Of a stretch of 7,156 nt of DNA, positions 1 to 6,780 are shown one piece after another. Numbering within the stretch: position 1 is the stretch's first letter; every line of letters begins with the position of its first letter. The translations under genes were made by a program, and so were the position numbers. Origin of the DNA: an uncultured Methanobrevibacter sp. (GTDB taxonomy: Archaea; Methanobacteriota; Methanobacteria; Methanobacteriales; Methanobacteriaceae); assembly GCF_937906425.1 (NCBI RefSeq), contig NZ_CALCYR010000307.1:1-7156 (forward strand), in the 5' to 3' direction. The notes under the pieces are model-generated. The model saw nothing but the letters and a program-made list of their open reading frames with translations. It was not told the origin of the DNA and searched no databases.

Positions 1-3000
1 TTTTTGCACTTGCCTTGTAGGTCTTCTTGGCTGTTGTGAGTTTTACAGGCTCTGGGTTTACTGTGATTTTAGCTACAGCAAAGCTTGCATTGTAATGCTC
101 ATCACCTAAGAAACTTACAGCAAATGTGTATCCGCCTTTAATACCAAGATTTATTTGTGTCTTAGCACTTCCATTCTCATCAGTTGTGTAATTATATACA
201 TGGCCATTAAATCCAACTACAATATCCTTGTTTGCCAAAGGATTTCCATTGGAGTCAATCAATTGGAAATTGAAATATTCACCATTTCTGCCATCAAGAA
301 CAGTGTTTATTGCATTTGTTGTCATGTTTGCACAAATAATTTCAGTAGCTAATTTTTGAGCAATGTTTCCGCCTGCAGGAATATAAACATCATTTGTATC
401 ATATTCGCTTACAACAAAATCAAATGGATTCATTCCACTTTCCAAAGAGTTTGAAACAACTGAAATGCTATTTTTTGGATTAAGCATGGAAATTGGAGAG
501 TCAAGTTCCAAAATGCTTATTGATTCTGCAACAGCATCATCACTTGCTAAAAGGAAAGCATTGTCATAAATGTTTATTTCTGCAATGTCAATTGAATTAG
601 GACTGGAACTTTCTCCAGTAGCTAAAACAGCCACATCTCCATTATTAAGATAAAATACATTGTCTGTAATGTTTACATAATCAAATCCATCTTCATAAGG
701 AAGTATGTTGAATATTGGACTACCGGAACCATCGCTGATAAATGTTCCACCGCTAATTGTAATGTTTTTGGAAATCTCTATGTTTGAAATATTTGCAAAG
801 GTCTTATTTGCCAAGTCTATAATTGAGCCGGCAGTGGCATTGTCTATTAATTCCTGTAATTCAGCTGCAGTTCCATAGTCGGTTAGATTATCATCACTTG
901 CATTACCTGAATCAGGAAGGGTTTCATTACCGGTAGGGTCAGTCTCATTGCCAATAGGACTTGTTTCATTACCAGTAGGATCAGTCTCATTGCCAATAGG
1001 ACTTGTTTCATTACCAGTAGGGTCAGTTTCATTGCCAATAGGACTTGTTTCATTGCCAGTAGGGTCAGTTTCATTACCAGAACCAGGACTAGTCTCATTA
1101 CCACTAGGATTAGTCTCATTACCACTAGGATCAGTTTCATTACCAGTAGGGTCAGTTTCATTACCAGAACCAGGACTAGTCTCATTACCACTAGGACCTG
1201 TTTCATTACCACTAAAATCAGTTTCATTAGTTTCGTCCGCAGTATTATTAACCACAATGGACTTTAGCAATGAACTTCCCTCATGATTCTTGTCTCCAGC
1301 ATAAGTAATCACAATATCATATTCTCCGTCCTCAAGACCATTGATAGGAATGGAAATCAAACCTTCTACAGTACTGTAATCACTGTCTTGTCCACTAATG
1401 TTAACATTAAGAACTCCATCCAATGCCTTGTTTTTACCGTCAGACAATAAAACAGTAATATTCTCTTCATTTTCATCATAAACAGTTAAATTACTAATGT
1501 CTTGAGCCACATTAAAGGACAATTGACAGCTCTCATTAAGAGCGGATAAAAGAATTGAATAATCATTAGCATCCAAATCGGAAAGGAGTATAATATAATC
1601 CTCATCTGTAATATTGAATTCATAATCATTATCAGATATATTTACGCTAATGGTAGCATTAAGCCTTTCACCCTTATTGTCCACAAAGCTTACCTCAATA
1701 GCTAAATCATCACCATAAACAATATCCTCTGCACTTGCATTTAAAATGTAGTAAATATCTTCAGCTGTTTCAATATTGAAAGTGATTATATTGCTTCCCA
1801 ATTCAAGTCTGATTGTATCATTTCCTTCCACATCACAAGTGTATAAAACACTGCTTTCACCATCCAAGGTGATTGTTTCATTATTTGTTCCATTGTTAAA
1901 AATACCATTTATACAGCTTATGGTCACATCAAGGCCTGAGATTGTATAGTCAAGGTCATATATTTCACCTGTTGAATCTGTGTACTTGTTTAGGCCTATT
2001 ACTATGCTTGCCTCTTGAGATGTACTTATCTTCTCATCTGCACTTGCATTCAATATAATCCATTTGCTGATTTCCCCATTTTCATTGACAAATGGAATCT
2101 CGCTTGAGGATATGTCATTTGTTCCCCAGTAGTTATAATCCAAATCGATTGAATTGTCTGTATAGACAAAGGAAAGGTTTTCACCATCACTTATGATCTG
2201 GTTACCGAATAGGGTGCAGTAATTAATGCTTATTTTTTTAGCCCTTAGGCAAAGGACTCCGCCATAAACTGTAGGGGCAGAGACAGTGTTGTTTATAAAA
2301 CTACAATTGACTACTGTGTTTTTAGTGTTGTTAATGTAAAGAATTCCATAGGCAATGTCCAAGTCCAGAATGGAATCGATTGAATTGTTTATGAAATTTG
2401 AATTTTCAATCTTTCCTTCACTTCCAAACCATGCAATTGAAGCGCCAATATAACCTACATTCTTTACCATGGATGCAAAGAATCCGGAACCCTGGAATGA
2501 TTCTAGAGCATCAGCAAAATTACAGTTTGAAACTGTTCCCTCATCTCCATCCCATCTGATTGATCCTCCCCAAGGAGCCAGATTGGAACTGAAGTTTGAA
2601 TTTGAAATGGAACCATTATCACCGGACCAGTAGATAGCGCCGCCGTTACCAATGGCAAGGGCAGTCAATACCTTATTGTTTTCAAAGACTGAATTGTTTA
2701 CAATACCATTTGCACCAGACCAGTAGATTGCACCACCACTAGTTATACCGCTTGCCACATTTCCATTGACAAGCTTTAAATTGGACAATACAACATTGTC
2801 TGCACTTACATTGAAAATTCTTGAGGAATTTAATCCGTCAAGTGTAGCCATTCCATCCAAACAGCTAATTGTAAGACTTTTGTTAACGGTTATTTGACTG
2901 TTTCCAGTGTATTCGCCGCTGAGTTCGATAAGGTCTCCATCCTCTGCAGAATCAATGGCAGCTTGAATATCTGAAAAGCTGTTTCCGCTTACACTAGCAG

Positions 3001-3235
3001 ACAATTTGGAATCTTCATCCGGTTCCACATTTGAATTGTCTATTATATTAGAATCGACTACTATATTAGAATCGACTACTATATTAGAATCGACTATTTC
3101 TATAGTATTTTCAGGTGAAGACAAAAGAGCTGTGTCTTCACTTAAATTATCAGAAGCTGAAACGGCTGCACAACTAAGAATAAGAAGCAATAGAAGTGCA
3201 ATGCCTATAAAACTTCCTTTATTATAAAATTTCAA
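1..3235 (-). CDS. Adhesin-like secreted surface protein, 3' end missing (beta-helix + Ig-like modules + NET-rich linker)
   Basis: The frame is open from a TTG at 3235-3233 to the left edge: 1,078 full codons and no stop. The next in-frame codon set upstream ends in TAA at 3250-3248 and holds no ATG or GTG, so TTG with its nearby Shine-Dalgarno motif is the start. Residues 1-27 form a signal peptide: K/N-rich start, hydrophobic core GIALLLLLILSCAA, then AVSA before Ser-Asp. A hexapeptide repeat (VDSNIV) lies at about 48-65. A right-handed parallel beta-helix spans about 85-375, opening SDIQAAIDSAEDGDLIEL, with repeated GGAIYWSG turns and ending NYWGTND. Ig-like modules follow to about 664 (typical ITYAGDKNHEGSS end). 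A 109-residue NET-rich linker occupies 670-778, then a second short beta-helix-like segment and another Ig-like module (about 940-1065). The last visible residues, KLTTAKKTYKASAK, resemble the C-terminal Lys-rich module of methanogen adhesin-like proteins. The role, probably cell-surface attachment, is inferred from the family. Confidence 0.88.
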   Translation of the reverse strand, partial: MKFYNKGSFIGIALLLLLILSCAAVSASDNLSEDTALLSSPENTIEIVDSNIVVDSNIVVDSNIIDNSNVEPDEDSKLSASVSGNSFSDIQAAIDSAEDGDLIELSGEYTGNSQITVNKSLTISCLDGMATLDGLNSSRIFNVSADNVVLSNLKLVNGNVASGITSGGAIYWSGANGIVNNSVFENNKVLTALAIGNGGAIYWSGDNGSISNSNFSSNLAPWGGSIRWDGDEGTVSNCNFADALESFQGSGFFASMVKNVGYIGASIAWFGSEGKIENSNFINNSIDSILDLDIAYGILYINNTKNTVVNCSFINNTVSAPTVYGGVLCLRAKKISINYCTLFGNQIISDGENLSFVYTDNSIDLDYNYWGTNDISSSEIPFVNENGEISKWIILNASADEKISTSQEASIVIGLNKYTDSTGEIYDLDYTISGLDVTISCINGIFNNGTNNETITLDGESSVLYTCDVEGNDTIRLELGSNIITFNIETAEDIYYILNASAEDIVYGDDLAIEVSFVDNKGERLNATISVNISDNDYEFNITDEDYIILLSDLDANDYSILLSALNESCQLSFNVAQDISNLTVYDENEENITVLLSDGKNKALDGVLNVNISGQDSDYSTVEGLISIPINGLEDGEYDIVITYAGDKNHEGSSLLKSIVVNNTADETNETDFSGNETGPSGNETSPGSGNETDPTGNETDPSGNETNPSGNETSPGSGNETDPTGNETSPIGNETDPTGNETSPIGNETDPTGNETSPIGNETDPTGNETLPDSGNASDDNLTDYGTAAELQELIDNATAGSIIDLANKTFANISNIEISKNITISGGTFISDGSGSPIFNILPYEDGFDYVNITDNVFYLNNGDVAVLATGESSSPNSIDIAEINIYDNAFLLASDDAVAESISILELDSPISMLNPKNSISVVSNSLESGMNPFDFVVSEYDTNDVYIPAGGNIAQKLATEIICANMTTNAINTVLDGRNGEYFNFQLIDSNGNPLANKDIVVGFNGHVYNYTTDENGSAKTQINLGIKGGYTFAVSFLGDEHYNASFAVAKITVNPEPVKLTTAKKTYKASAK
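902..1228 (-). repeat. NET-rich heptad repeat encoding an N-glycosylation-dense linker
   Basis: This stretch encodes residues 670-778 of the adhesin-like protein. It is a run of 7- and 8-residue units of the form (D/S/N/G)P(T/S/I)GNET, with two SPGSGNET variants. There are 14 GNET motifs plus one preceding NET, so 15 Asn-Glu-Thr sequons. Three abutting 42-bp copies of the doublet DPTGNETSPIGNET lie at 941-982, 983-1024 and 1025-1066 and differ only at a few third codon positions. The repeat separates the Ig-like part from the second beta-helix-like part and is probably an extended, glycosylated stalk. Confidence 0.93.
3045..3096 (-). repeat. 18-bp tandem repeat (VDSNIV) just after the signal peptide
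   Basis: The plus-strand unit ATATTAGAATCGACTACT occurs twice exactly (3045-3062, 3063-3080), and its first 16 bases occur a third time (3081-3096). It encodes VDSNIV units at about residues 48-65 of the mature N-terminal region, upstream of the beta-helix. The near-identity of copies suggests slippage. Confidence 0.9.
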
Positions 3236-3249
3236 AATTTCACATCCTT
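3233..3249 (-). promoter_or_regulatory. Shine-Dalgarno and TTG start of the adhesin-like gene
   Basis: Read on the minus strand, AAGGATGTG (3249-3241) is followed by five bases and then TTG at 3235. The ATG inside the motif is followed at once by TGA, and the overlapping GTG reads GTG AAA TTT TGA. Neither can start the protein, which leaves TTG. Confidence 0.75.
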
Positions 3250-3290
3250 AATCTATTTAATAATGTATAATGTATATTAACTCCGATTAT

Positions 3291-3300
3291 GTATTTAAAT
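3291..3300 (-). promoter_or_regulatory. Candidate TATA box of the adhesin-like gene
   Basis: On the minus strand the sequence is ATTTAAATAC, close to the archaeal TATA consensus, preceded by an A-rich stretch that could serve as the TFB element. Transcription would begin about 25 nt downstream, giving a leader of roughly 30 nt. A second AT-rich match (TTAATATAC, 3280-3272) would give a much shorter leader and cannot be excluded. Confidence 0.45.
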
Positions 3301-3307
3301 TTTTATT

Positions 3308-3368
3308 AGTGGTTTTAAGTTCTATTAGTTAAAAATTTAAATTTTAATTAAAAAAGTGGTTTTAAGTT
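3308..3368. repeat. 14-bp perfect direct repeat upstream of the adhesin promoter
   Basis: AGTGGTTTTAAGTT occurs at 3308-3321 and again at 3355-3368, a period of 47 bp. The proximal copy ends 8 bp from the candidate TATA box of the adhesin-like gene. This placement fits a regulator binding site, but no regulator is identified. Confidence 0.7.
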
Positions 3369-3442
3369 TCATTTATTAAACAAATAAAAATAAGAATGAT
3401 GTTAATGAGTCTTATTTTCGAGGAAATTTAAAAAAAATAGTA

Positions 3443-3519
3443 AAAATAGGAAAAATAGCTAAAAAGCTAATTAAAATAAAAAAATAGGAAAAAATAGCTA
3501 AAAACCTAATTAAAATAAA
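3443..3519 (-). repeat. Abutting 38/39-bp AT-rich tandem repeat, possible second terminator
   Basis: Copy 1 is 3443-3480 and copy 2 is 3481-3519; they differ by one inserted A and one G/C substitution. Copy 1 contains a perfect 5-bp stem (TAGCT/AGCTA, 3456-3469) with a 4-nt loop. Read on the minus strand it is followed by TTTTTCC, which looks like a terminator. In copy 2 the substitution breaks the stem. The unit is downstream of mcrC. Confidence 0.7.
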
Positions 3520-3520
3520 A

Positions 3521-3558
3521 AATATGGCCGTATATAAAAACCAAAATAGAGCCATATT
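3521..3558 (-). terminator. Terminator-like hairpin of the McrBC operon
   Basis: AATATGGC (3521-3528) and GCCATATT (3551-3558) are perfect 8-bp inverted repeats around a 22-nt loop. The proximal arm overlaps the last two bases of the mcrC TAA stop. On the minus strand the hairpin is followed by a T-rich run (TTTTTATTTTAATT), as expected for termination by a U-tract. The loop is long, so the U-tract may matter more than the stem. Confidence 0.5.
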
Positions 3559-4741
3559 AGACCAACAAATAATCTTCAATAATGGAATCTAACTGAGCGC
3601 GAATATCTTTAAAATCCTTATTTAAATTAAGTGTCTTAACTATTATATCATTGCCACTCATTTTATATATGTTTTCCAAATCGTCATCATCAAGGTTTTG
3701 AGCATACAATAACATTCCAGAAACTTTATAATCTTTATAAGTTTTAGAGGCCTTATAATCTTCAGAAACCTTAGAATCATTAGAATCCTCAGAAGTTTTA
3801 GAGGCCTTATAATCTTCAGAAACCTTAGAATCATTAGAATCTTCAGAAGTTTTAGAATCCTTATAACCTTCTGAAATCTTATATTTCATTTCAATTTCCC
3901 TATTTTTCACATAGGTAAAAATCTGATACAAGTGTTTTGAATGAATTGACTTGCTGTCAAAATGATATTGAAAGGTATCTGAATAATATTTGGCATCAAT
4001 AATCAGAATCTTATTATCGCTCTCCAAAGTTATATCGGTTTGCATGGTAGGCAAGAATTCACTGAAATCGTCATCCAATTGCCATTGTATTTGAGGGGAA
4101 TATGCCTTGATTTCCTTATGTTCCTTTATATAATAGTTTAAAATAAATTTCTCATATAATCTGCTCATCAAGCTGTCATCCAAAAAGCTCATCAGTTTCA
4201 TATCACCCTTTTCATCGGATTGCAACAATCCCTTAATGCATAGATTGCAAATTCCAATGATCAATCTGTAGTCCTGATTATTCCTGTCATAGCGGATTTT
4301 CCAATTAATGCTGTTTAAATTGGGAATCTCATCTACATCACGGAAGTAAAAAAGAATCCTTTTTATGGAATGTCTTTGATTTTTGCGTATAGGTGAGCTT
4401 AAAAGTATGTTTAATGTGGTTTTAATGATTCTGTTTAAGTAAGAATTAATGGAAAACTCATCATAGCTGCAGTTGAGTTTTTTGTTTATGAAACTTAAGT
4501 CATTGATTGACTCGCTAATGTTAATCTTTCCCCTAATGGAACTGGTTGTTTCATCAATTTCAATATAATCCCTATGAAGGCCTTGCTTAATCTGCTTGTT
4601 AAGGGCAATTATCAGGATTTCTGCAAACAGCTCATAGATATTTTCAAAGTCTTCAGTTGAAACCTTCCTATACTCATTAAAGTTAAGACGCTTAAATGCA
4701 TAGCTCAGCATATAATAGATGTTTTTAATTGGAGGAGACAA
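3557..4741 (-). CDS. mcrC: McrC-family PD-(D/E)xK nuclease subunit of a type IV (McrBC) restriction system
   Basis: This 394-residue protein is the nuclease partner of the McrB GTPase; in this family McrC binds the McrB ring, stimulates GTP hydrolysis and cuts DNA. The N-terminus, PPIKNIYYMLSYAF, matches the conserved opening of McrC-like proteins, which supports the TTG start (4741-4739) over the internal ATG at residue 11. R70-G71-K72 and the SYDEFSINSYLNRIIKT segment (92-108) are typical of the N-terminal half. E197 lies in RLYEKF. The nuclease core shows D236 (MQTDITL), then D249 and K251 in ILIIDAKYY, then Q273 in YQIFTYV. All the catalytic residues expected are present. It begins 8 nt after the mcrB stop, so the two are co-transcribed and probably translationally coupled. 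A 54-residue Ser/Asp/Lys-rich insert (287-340) splits the end of the nuclease domain. Subunit identity is firm; substrate is unknown. Confidence 0.9.
   Translation of the reverse strand: MSPPIKNIYYMLSYAFKRLNFNEYRKVSTEDFENIYELFAEILIIALNKQIKQGLHRDYIEIDETTSSIRGKINISESINDLSFINKKLNCSYDEFSINSYLNRIIKTTLNILLSSPIRKNQRHSIKRILFYFRDVDEIPNLNSINWKIRYDRNNQDYRLIIGICNLCIKGLLQSDEKGDMKLMSFLDDSLMSRLYEKFILNYYIKEHKEIKAYSPQIQWQLDDDFSEFLPTMQTDITLESDNKILIIDAKYYSDTFQYHFDSKSIHSKHLYQIFTYVKNREIEMKYKISEGYKDSKTSEDSNDSKVSEDYKASKTSEDSNDSKVSEDYKASKTYKDYKVSGMLLYAQNLDDDDLENIYKMSGNDIIVKTLNLNKDFKDIRAQLDSIIEDYLLV
3722..3883 (-). repeat. 27/54-bp tandem repeat inside mcrC
   Basis: Two abutting 54-bp copies (3741-3794 and 3795-3848) differ at one base, with degenerate copies on both sides. 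In protein they read as about six 9-residue units, SK(T/V)SED(S/Y)(N/K)(D/A), at residues 287-340. The 18-residue unit KTSEDSNDSKVSEDYKAS occurs exactly twice. The repeat stays in frame and lies between the QIFTYVKN motif and the final GMLLYAQ strand of the nuclease fold, where the family normally has a loop. Confidence 0.93.
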
Positions 4742-4751
4742 TCAATCACCT
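4739..4751 (-). promoter_or_regulatory. mcrC ribosome binding site overlapping the mcrB stop
   Basis: AGGTGAT (4751-4745) matches the archaeal anti-Shine-Dalgarno complement and overlaps the last two bases of the mcrB TAG stop (4752-4750). Three bases later comes the TTG start. The overlap favours translational coupling, so that ribosomes ending on mcrB help start mcrC. Confidence 0.75.
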
Positions 4752-6720
4752 AGGATTTTAATTTGCTTTCCCATTTTTTAAATTTGTCATTTTCATCAAA
4801 CCAATATTCCTTAAGAAGTGGAATAATTTCAAAATCGATTATATAGTCCAAGTCTTCCTTGATATTGTCTTCCTTATTCAAGTTACAGAAATAGCTGTGA
4901 CCTATACGGAATCCTTCTCCAAGAGTTTCATCATCTTTAATTTCCTTGTTTAAGTCTTTCATGATTTCAATTAGCTTATCAAATTCTTTAGAATTGAGAC
5001 TTTCTTGATATGATTTAAATCCTTTTGAGGAAAAGCCTGGCTTTAAGTCAAAGAAGGCAAACCTGCGTCTTAGTGCATAATCAATCAGTGCAAGGGATCT
5101 GTCTGCAGTATTCATTAAGCCAATGATATAAAGATTTTTTGGAATGTAGAATAGCTCATCTGAATAGAGCAATTGTATCTTGTTTTTCTCTCCCCTTTTA
5201 TCATTTTCAATAAGCATGAAGAGTTCACCAAAGATTTTGCTAAGGTTTCCTCTGTTTATTTCATCAATGATGAAGAAATACTCATTTTCATCATCCTCTT
5301 CAGCCTTTTTACAGAAATTATAAAATGAACCTTCCCTAAGTTCAAATCCATCCTTAGATGGTCTGTATCCCATTACAAAGTCCTCATATGAATAGCTTTG
5401 GTGGAATTGAACCATCATTACACGACTAGGATCTTTTTCTCCAATCCTGGAGTATGCTAAACGTTTAGCCAAAAAGGTTTTTCCAACTCCAGGAGCCCCC
5501 TGTACAATAAGGTTTTTCTTGTTTTTTAGTAATTTGACAAGCTTTTCATAATCATTATCATCGATATATACCTCATTTAAGAAGTTTTCTTCAGTATATT
5601 TGTCTCCATCATCATATGGCTTTTCATCGAAAAATCCTTTAATGATTTCTAACTTTTTTTGATCGTATGAACTATTTGACATATTTGTCAATGTTTTTTG
5701 AGGTAGTTTTTGATTTTTATACTTGTAAATCCAACTACCATTATCAACCCAATTAACTTTTCTTATGTGTTTATATTGTTTTTTTGTTTCGTCATAGATA
5801 TAGTCAGATGTAACATAACCTCTTCCGATAATTTCATTAGAACCTCTTTTAGCAAAAATAATATCTCCAGGTTTAATCTTATTAGCAAACTCCCATAAAC
5901 ATAAACTATCATTAGGATGATTTTTATGATCATTATAGCTTTTTTTAATAAATTCATTAATTTCTTCCCTGCTATTAAAATTTTTTAAATCTTCAATATC
6001 CCAAGCAATAGCCATTATTCCCTCTTGGTATTGTTCATCCCAATTGTTAGCTTGTTCACCAGGGGCAAAAATCCAATAATTAGGCTTTTCAGTTTCTTCA
6101 CCAATTTCCACATCAATTTCAGTGCTTGATACATCAGACAATTCTGGATAAAGCTTATCTAAATCATAAGGCTTAATAAATTTATAAAATTCTAAAAACA
6201 ATTCTAAATCATTATAAAATTCTTCTTCTGAAGGTAAATTGTTTTTATCATAATATTTTGCAAAAACAGTCCCCTGTTCATATGCTTTAGGTCTTTTTTT
6301 ATTTGAAGCCAAATCTATATTGAATTCAAAATCATTTAAATCAAAATTATCAATTAAGATATTTTTTACATCTTCAGAAGCTGTATTAATTAAATCTAAT
6401 TTTCTTTTACCAAATTGTTCGAAATAATCAGTTCCTAAACAAAGAGATAAATAAAAACCAGACAAATCAGCTTTAAAAAGATAAACTAAATAAACTCCTT
6501 TTTGTGAACTGTCTGTCATGTCTAAATCAAAAATACCAATCCAAGGAACATAAGACCAATTTTTAGGTTGTCCATAGGATCCTTTAATTTTATATTTGCC
6601 CTCTACATTATGTTTTAGTATGTTTGGAATAGTTTCAGTGAGTATTTTACTCCATTCCTGAGTAGATTGATATTCTTCCTCAGTTCCATGTATATTCTTT
6701 TTAACATCATTATATTTCAT
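4750..6720 (-). CDS. mcrB: McrB-type GTPase with MrcB_N (DUF3578) and EVE-like sensor modules
   Basis: Motor and specificity subunit of a type IV restriction system that targets modified DNA. Residues 1 to about 190 resemble MrcB_N/DUF3578 (GSYGQPKNWSYVPWIGIFD at 47-65, then GVYLVYLFKADLSGFYLSL). Residues about 213-345 resemble an EVE/PUA-like module (NYWIFAPGEQANNW, then KPGDIIFAKRG and IIGRGYVTSDY); such domains bind modified bases. The AAA+ motor spans about 401-560, with Walker A GAPGVGKT at 408-415, Walker B FFIIDE at 482-487 followed by INRGNLSKIFGEL, the McrB GTPase signature MNTADRS at 536-542, and RRR at 551-553. The C-terminus (GEGFRIGHSYF, then EIIPLLKEYWF) is complete for the family. 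The start given is the first ATG in frame, but it lacks a Shine-Dalgarno motif. The family-like sequence continues in frame upstream to an ATC at 6744, so the real protein may be 8 residues longer. Confidence 0.88.
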   Translation of the reverse strand: MKYNDVKKNIHGTEEEYQSTQEWSKILTETIPNILKHNVEGKYKIKGSYGQPKNWSYVPWIGIFDLDMTDSSQKGVYLVYLFKADLSGFYLSLCLGTDYFEQFGKRKLDLINTASEDVKNILIDNFDLNDFEFNIDLASNKKRPKAYEQGTVFAKYYDKNNLPSEEEFYNDLELFLEFYKFIKPYDLDKLYPELSDVSSTEIDVEIGEETEKPNYWIFAPGEQANNWDEQYQEGIMAIAWDIEDLKNFNSREEINEFIKKSYNDHKNHPNDSLCLWEFANKIKPGDIIFAKRGSNEIIGRGYVTSDYIYDETKKQYKHIRKVNWVDNGSWIYKYKNQKLPQKTLTNMSNSSYDQKKLEIIKGFFDEKPYDDGDKYTEENFLNEVYIDDNDYEKLVKLLKNKKNLIVQGAPGVGKTFLAKRLAYSRIGEKDPSRVMMVQFHQSYSYEDFVMGYRPSKDGFELREGSFYNFCKKAEEDDENEYFFIIDEINRGNLSKIFGELFMLIENDKRGEKNKIQLLYSDELFYIPKNLYIIGLMNTADRSLALIDYALRRRFAFFDLKPGFSSKGFKSYQESLNSKEFDKLIEIMKDLNKEIKDDETLGEGFRIGHSYFCNLNKEDNIKEDLDYIIDFEIIPLLKEYWFDENDKFKKWESKLKS

Positions 6721-6741
6721 TAAAACTTCATTAAAATAAGT

Positions 6742-6755
6742 GATTATTTCTCCTT
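6742..6755 (-). promoter_or_regulatory. Shine-Dalgarno followed by ATC where the mcrB start codon should be
   Basis: On the minus strand AAGGAG (6755-6750) is followed by AAATA and then ATC (6744-6742), in frame with mcrB. The residues from there, ITYFNEVL, run straight into MKYNDVKK and look like the first helix of an MrcB_N domain. The annotated ATG at 6720 has no such motif at proper distance. Either ATC is a rare start, or it is an ATG altered by mutation or base error. Confidence 0.5.
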
Positions 6756-6770
6756 GTGGATCTGTATTAG

Positions 6771-6780
6771 ATATAAATAT
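6771..6780 (-). promoter_or_regulatory. Candidate TATA box of the mcrBC operon
   Basis: The minus-strand sequence is ATATTTATAT, preceded by GGGGGA, a rare G-run here. Transcription about 25 nt downstream would start close to the Shine-Dalgarno motif at 6750-6755. An alternative TATA-like TTTTATAAAT at 6840-6831 would give a longer leader, so the choice is open. Confidence 0.4.

Larger units (their letters stand above)
3236..3556. other. Intergenic region between the adhesin-like gene and the McrBC operon
   Basis: This 321-bp AT-rich stretch contains no plausible gene. From right to left, in the direction both neighbours are transcribed, it holds a hairpin next to the mcrC stop, a 38/39-bp tandem repeat that is T-rich on the transcribed strand, a 14-bp direct repeat pair, a TATA-like box, and the Shine-Dalgarno motif of the adhesin-like gene. 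Confidence 0.8.

Noticed and set aside
155..352. Plus-strand 65-codon open frame
   Set aside because: It is antisense to an Ig-like part of the adhesin-like protein and has no ribosome site or recognisable domain.
902..1228. CRISPR array
   Set aside because: The repeat units abut without unique spacers and encode a continuous peptide.
883..1257. Minus-strand open frame rich in MKLTLLVMKQ repeats
   Set aside because: It is the same repeat read in a different frame from the adhesin-like protein; the hydrophobic look comes from the repeat composition.
948..1286. Plus-strand open frame of PVGSVSLP-type repeats
   Set aside because: It is the antisense reading of the NET-rich repeat; a 21-nt unit without stops leaves several frames open. 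There is no ribosome site or family resemblance.
3160..3185. Lipoprotein signal (LSC) in the adhesin leader
   Set aside because: The residues before Cys (I-L-S) fit a lipobox poorly, and a standard AVSA cleavage site follows a few residues later.
3006..3227. Plus-strand open frame with ILESTT repeats
   Set aside because: It is antisense to the signal peptide and VDSNIV repeat of the adhesin-like gene.
3741..3848. Direct repeats as insertion-sequence or attachment-site marks
   Set aside because: The copies abut, stay in frame and encode protein; there is no transposase or integrase nearby.
5710..5957. Two short open frames, one on each strand, within mcrB
   Set aside because: Both overlap the EVE-like part of mcrB, which is clearly the coding frame.
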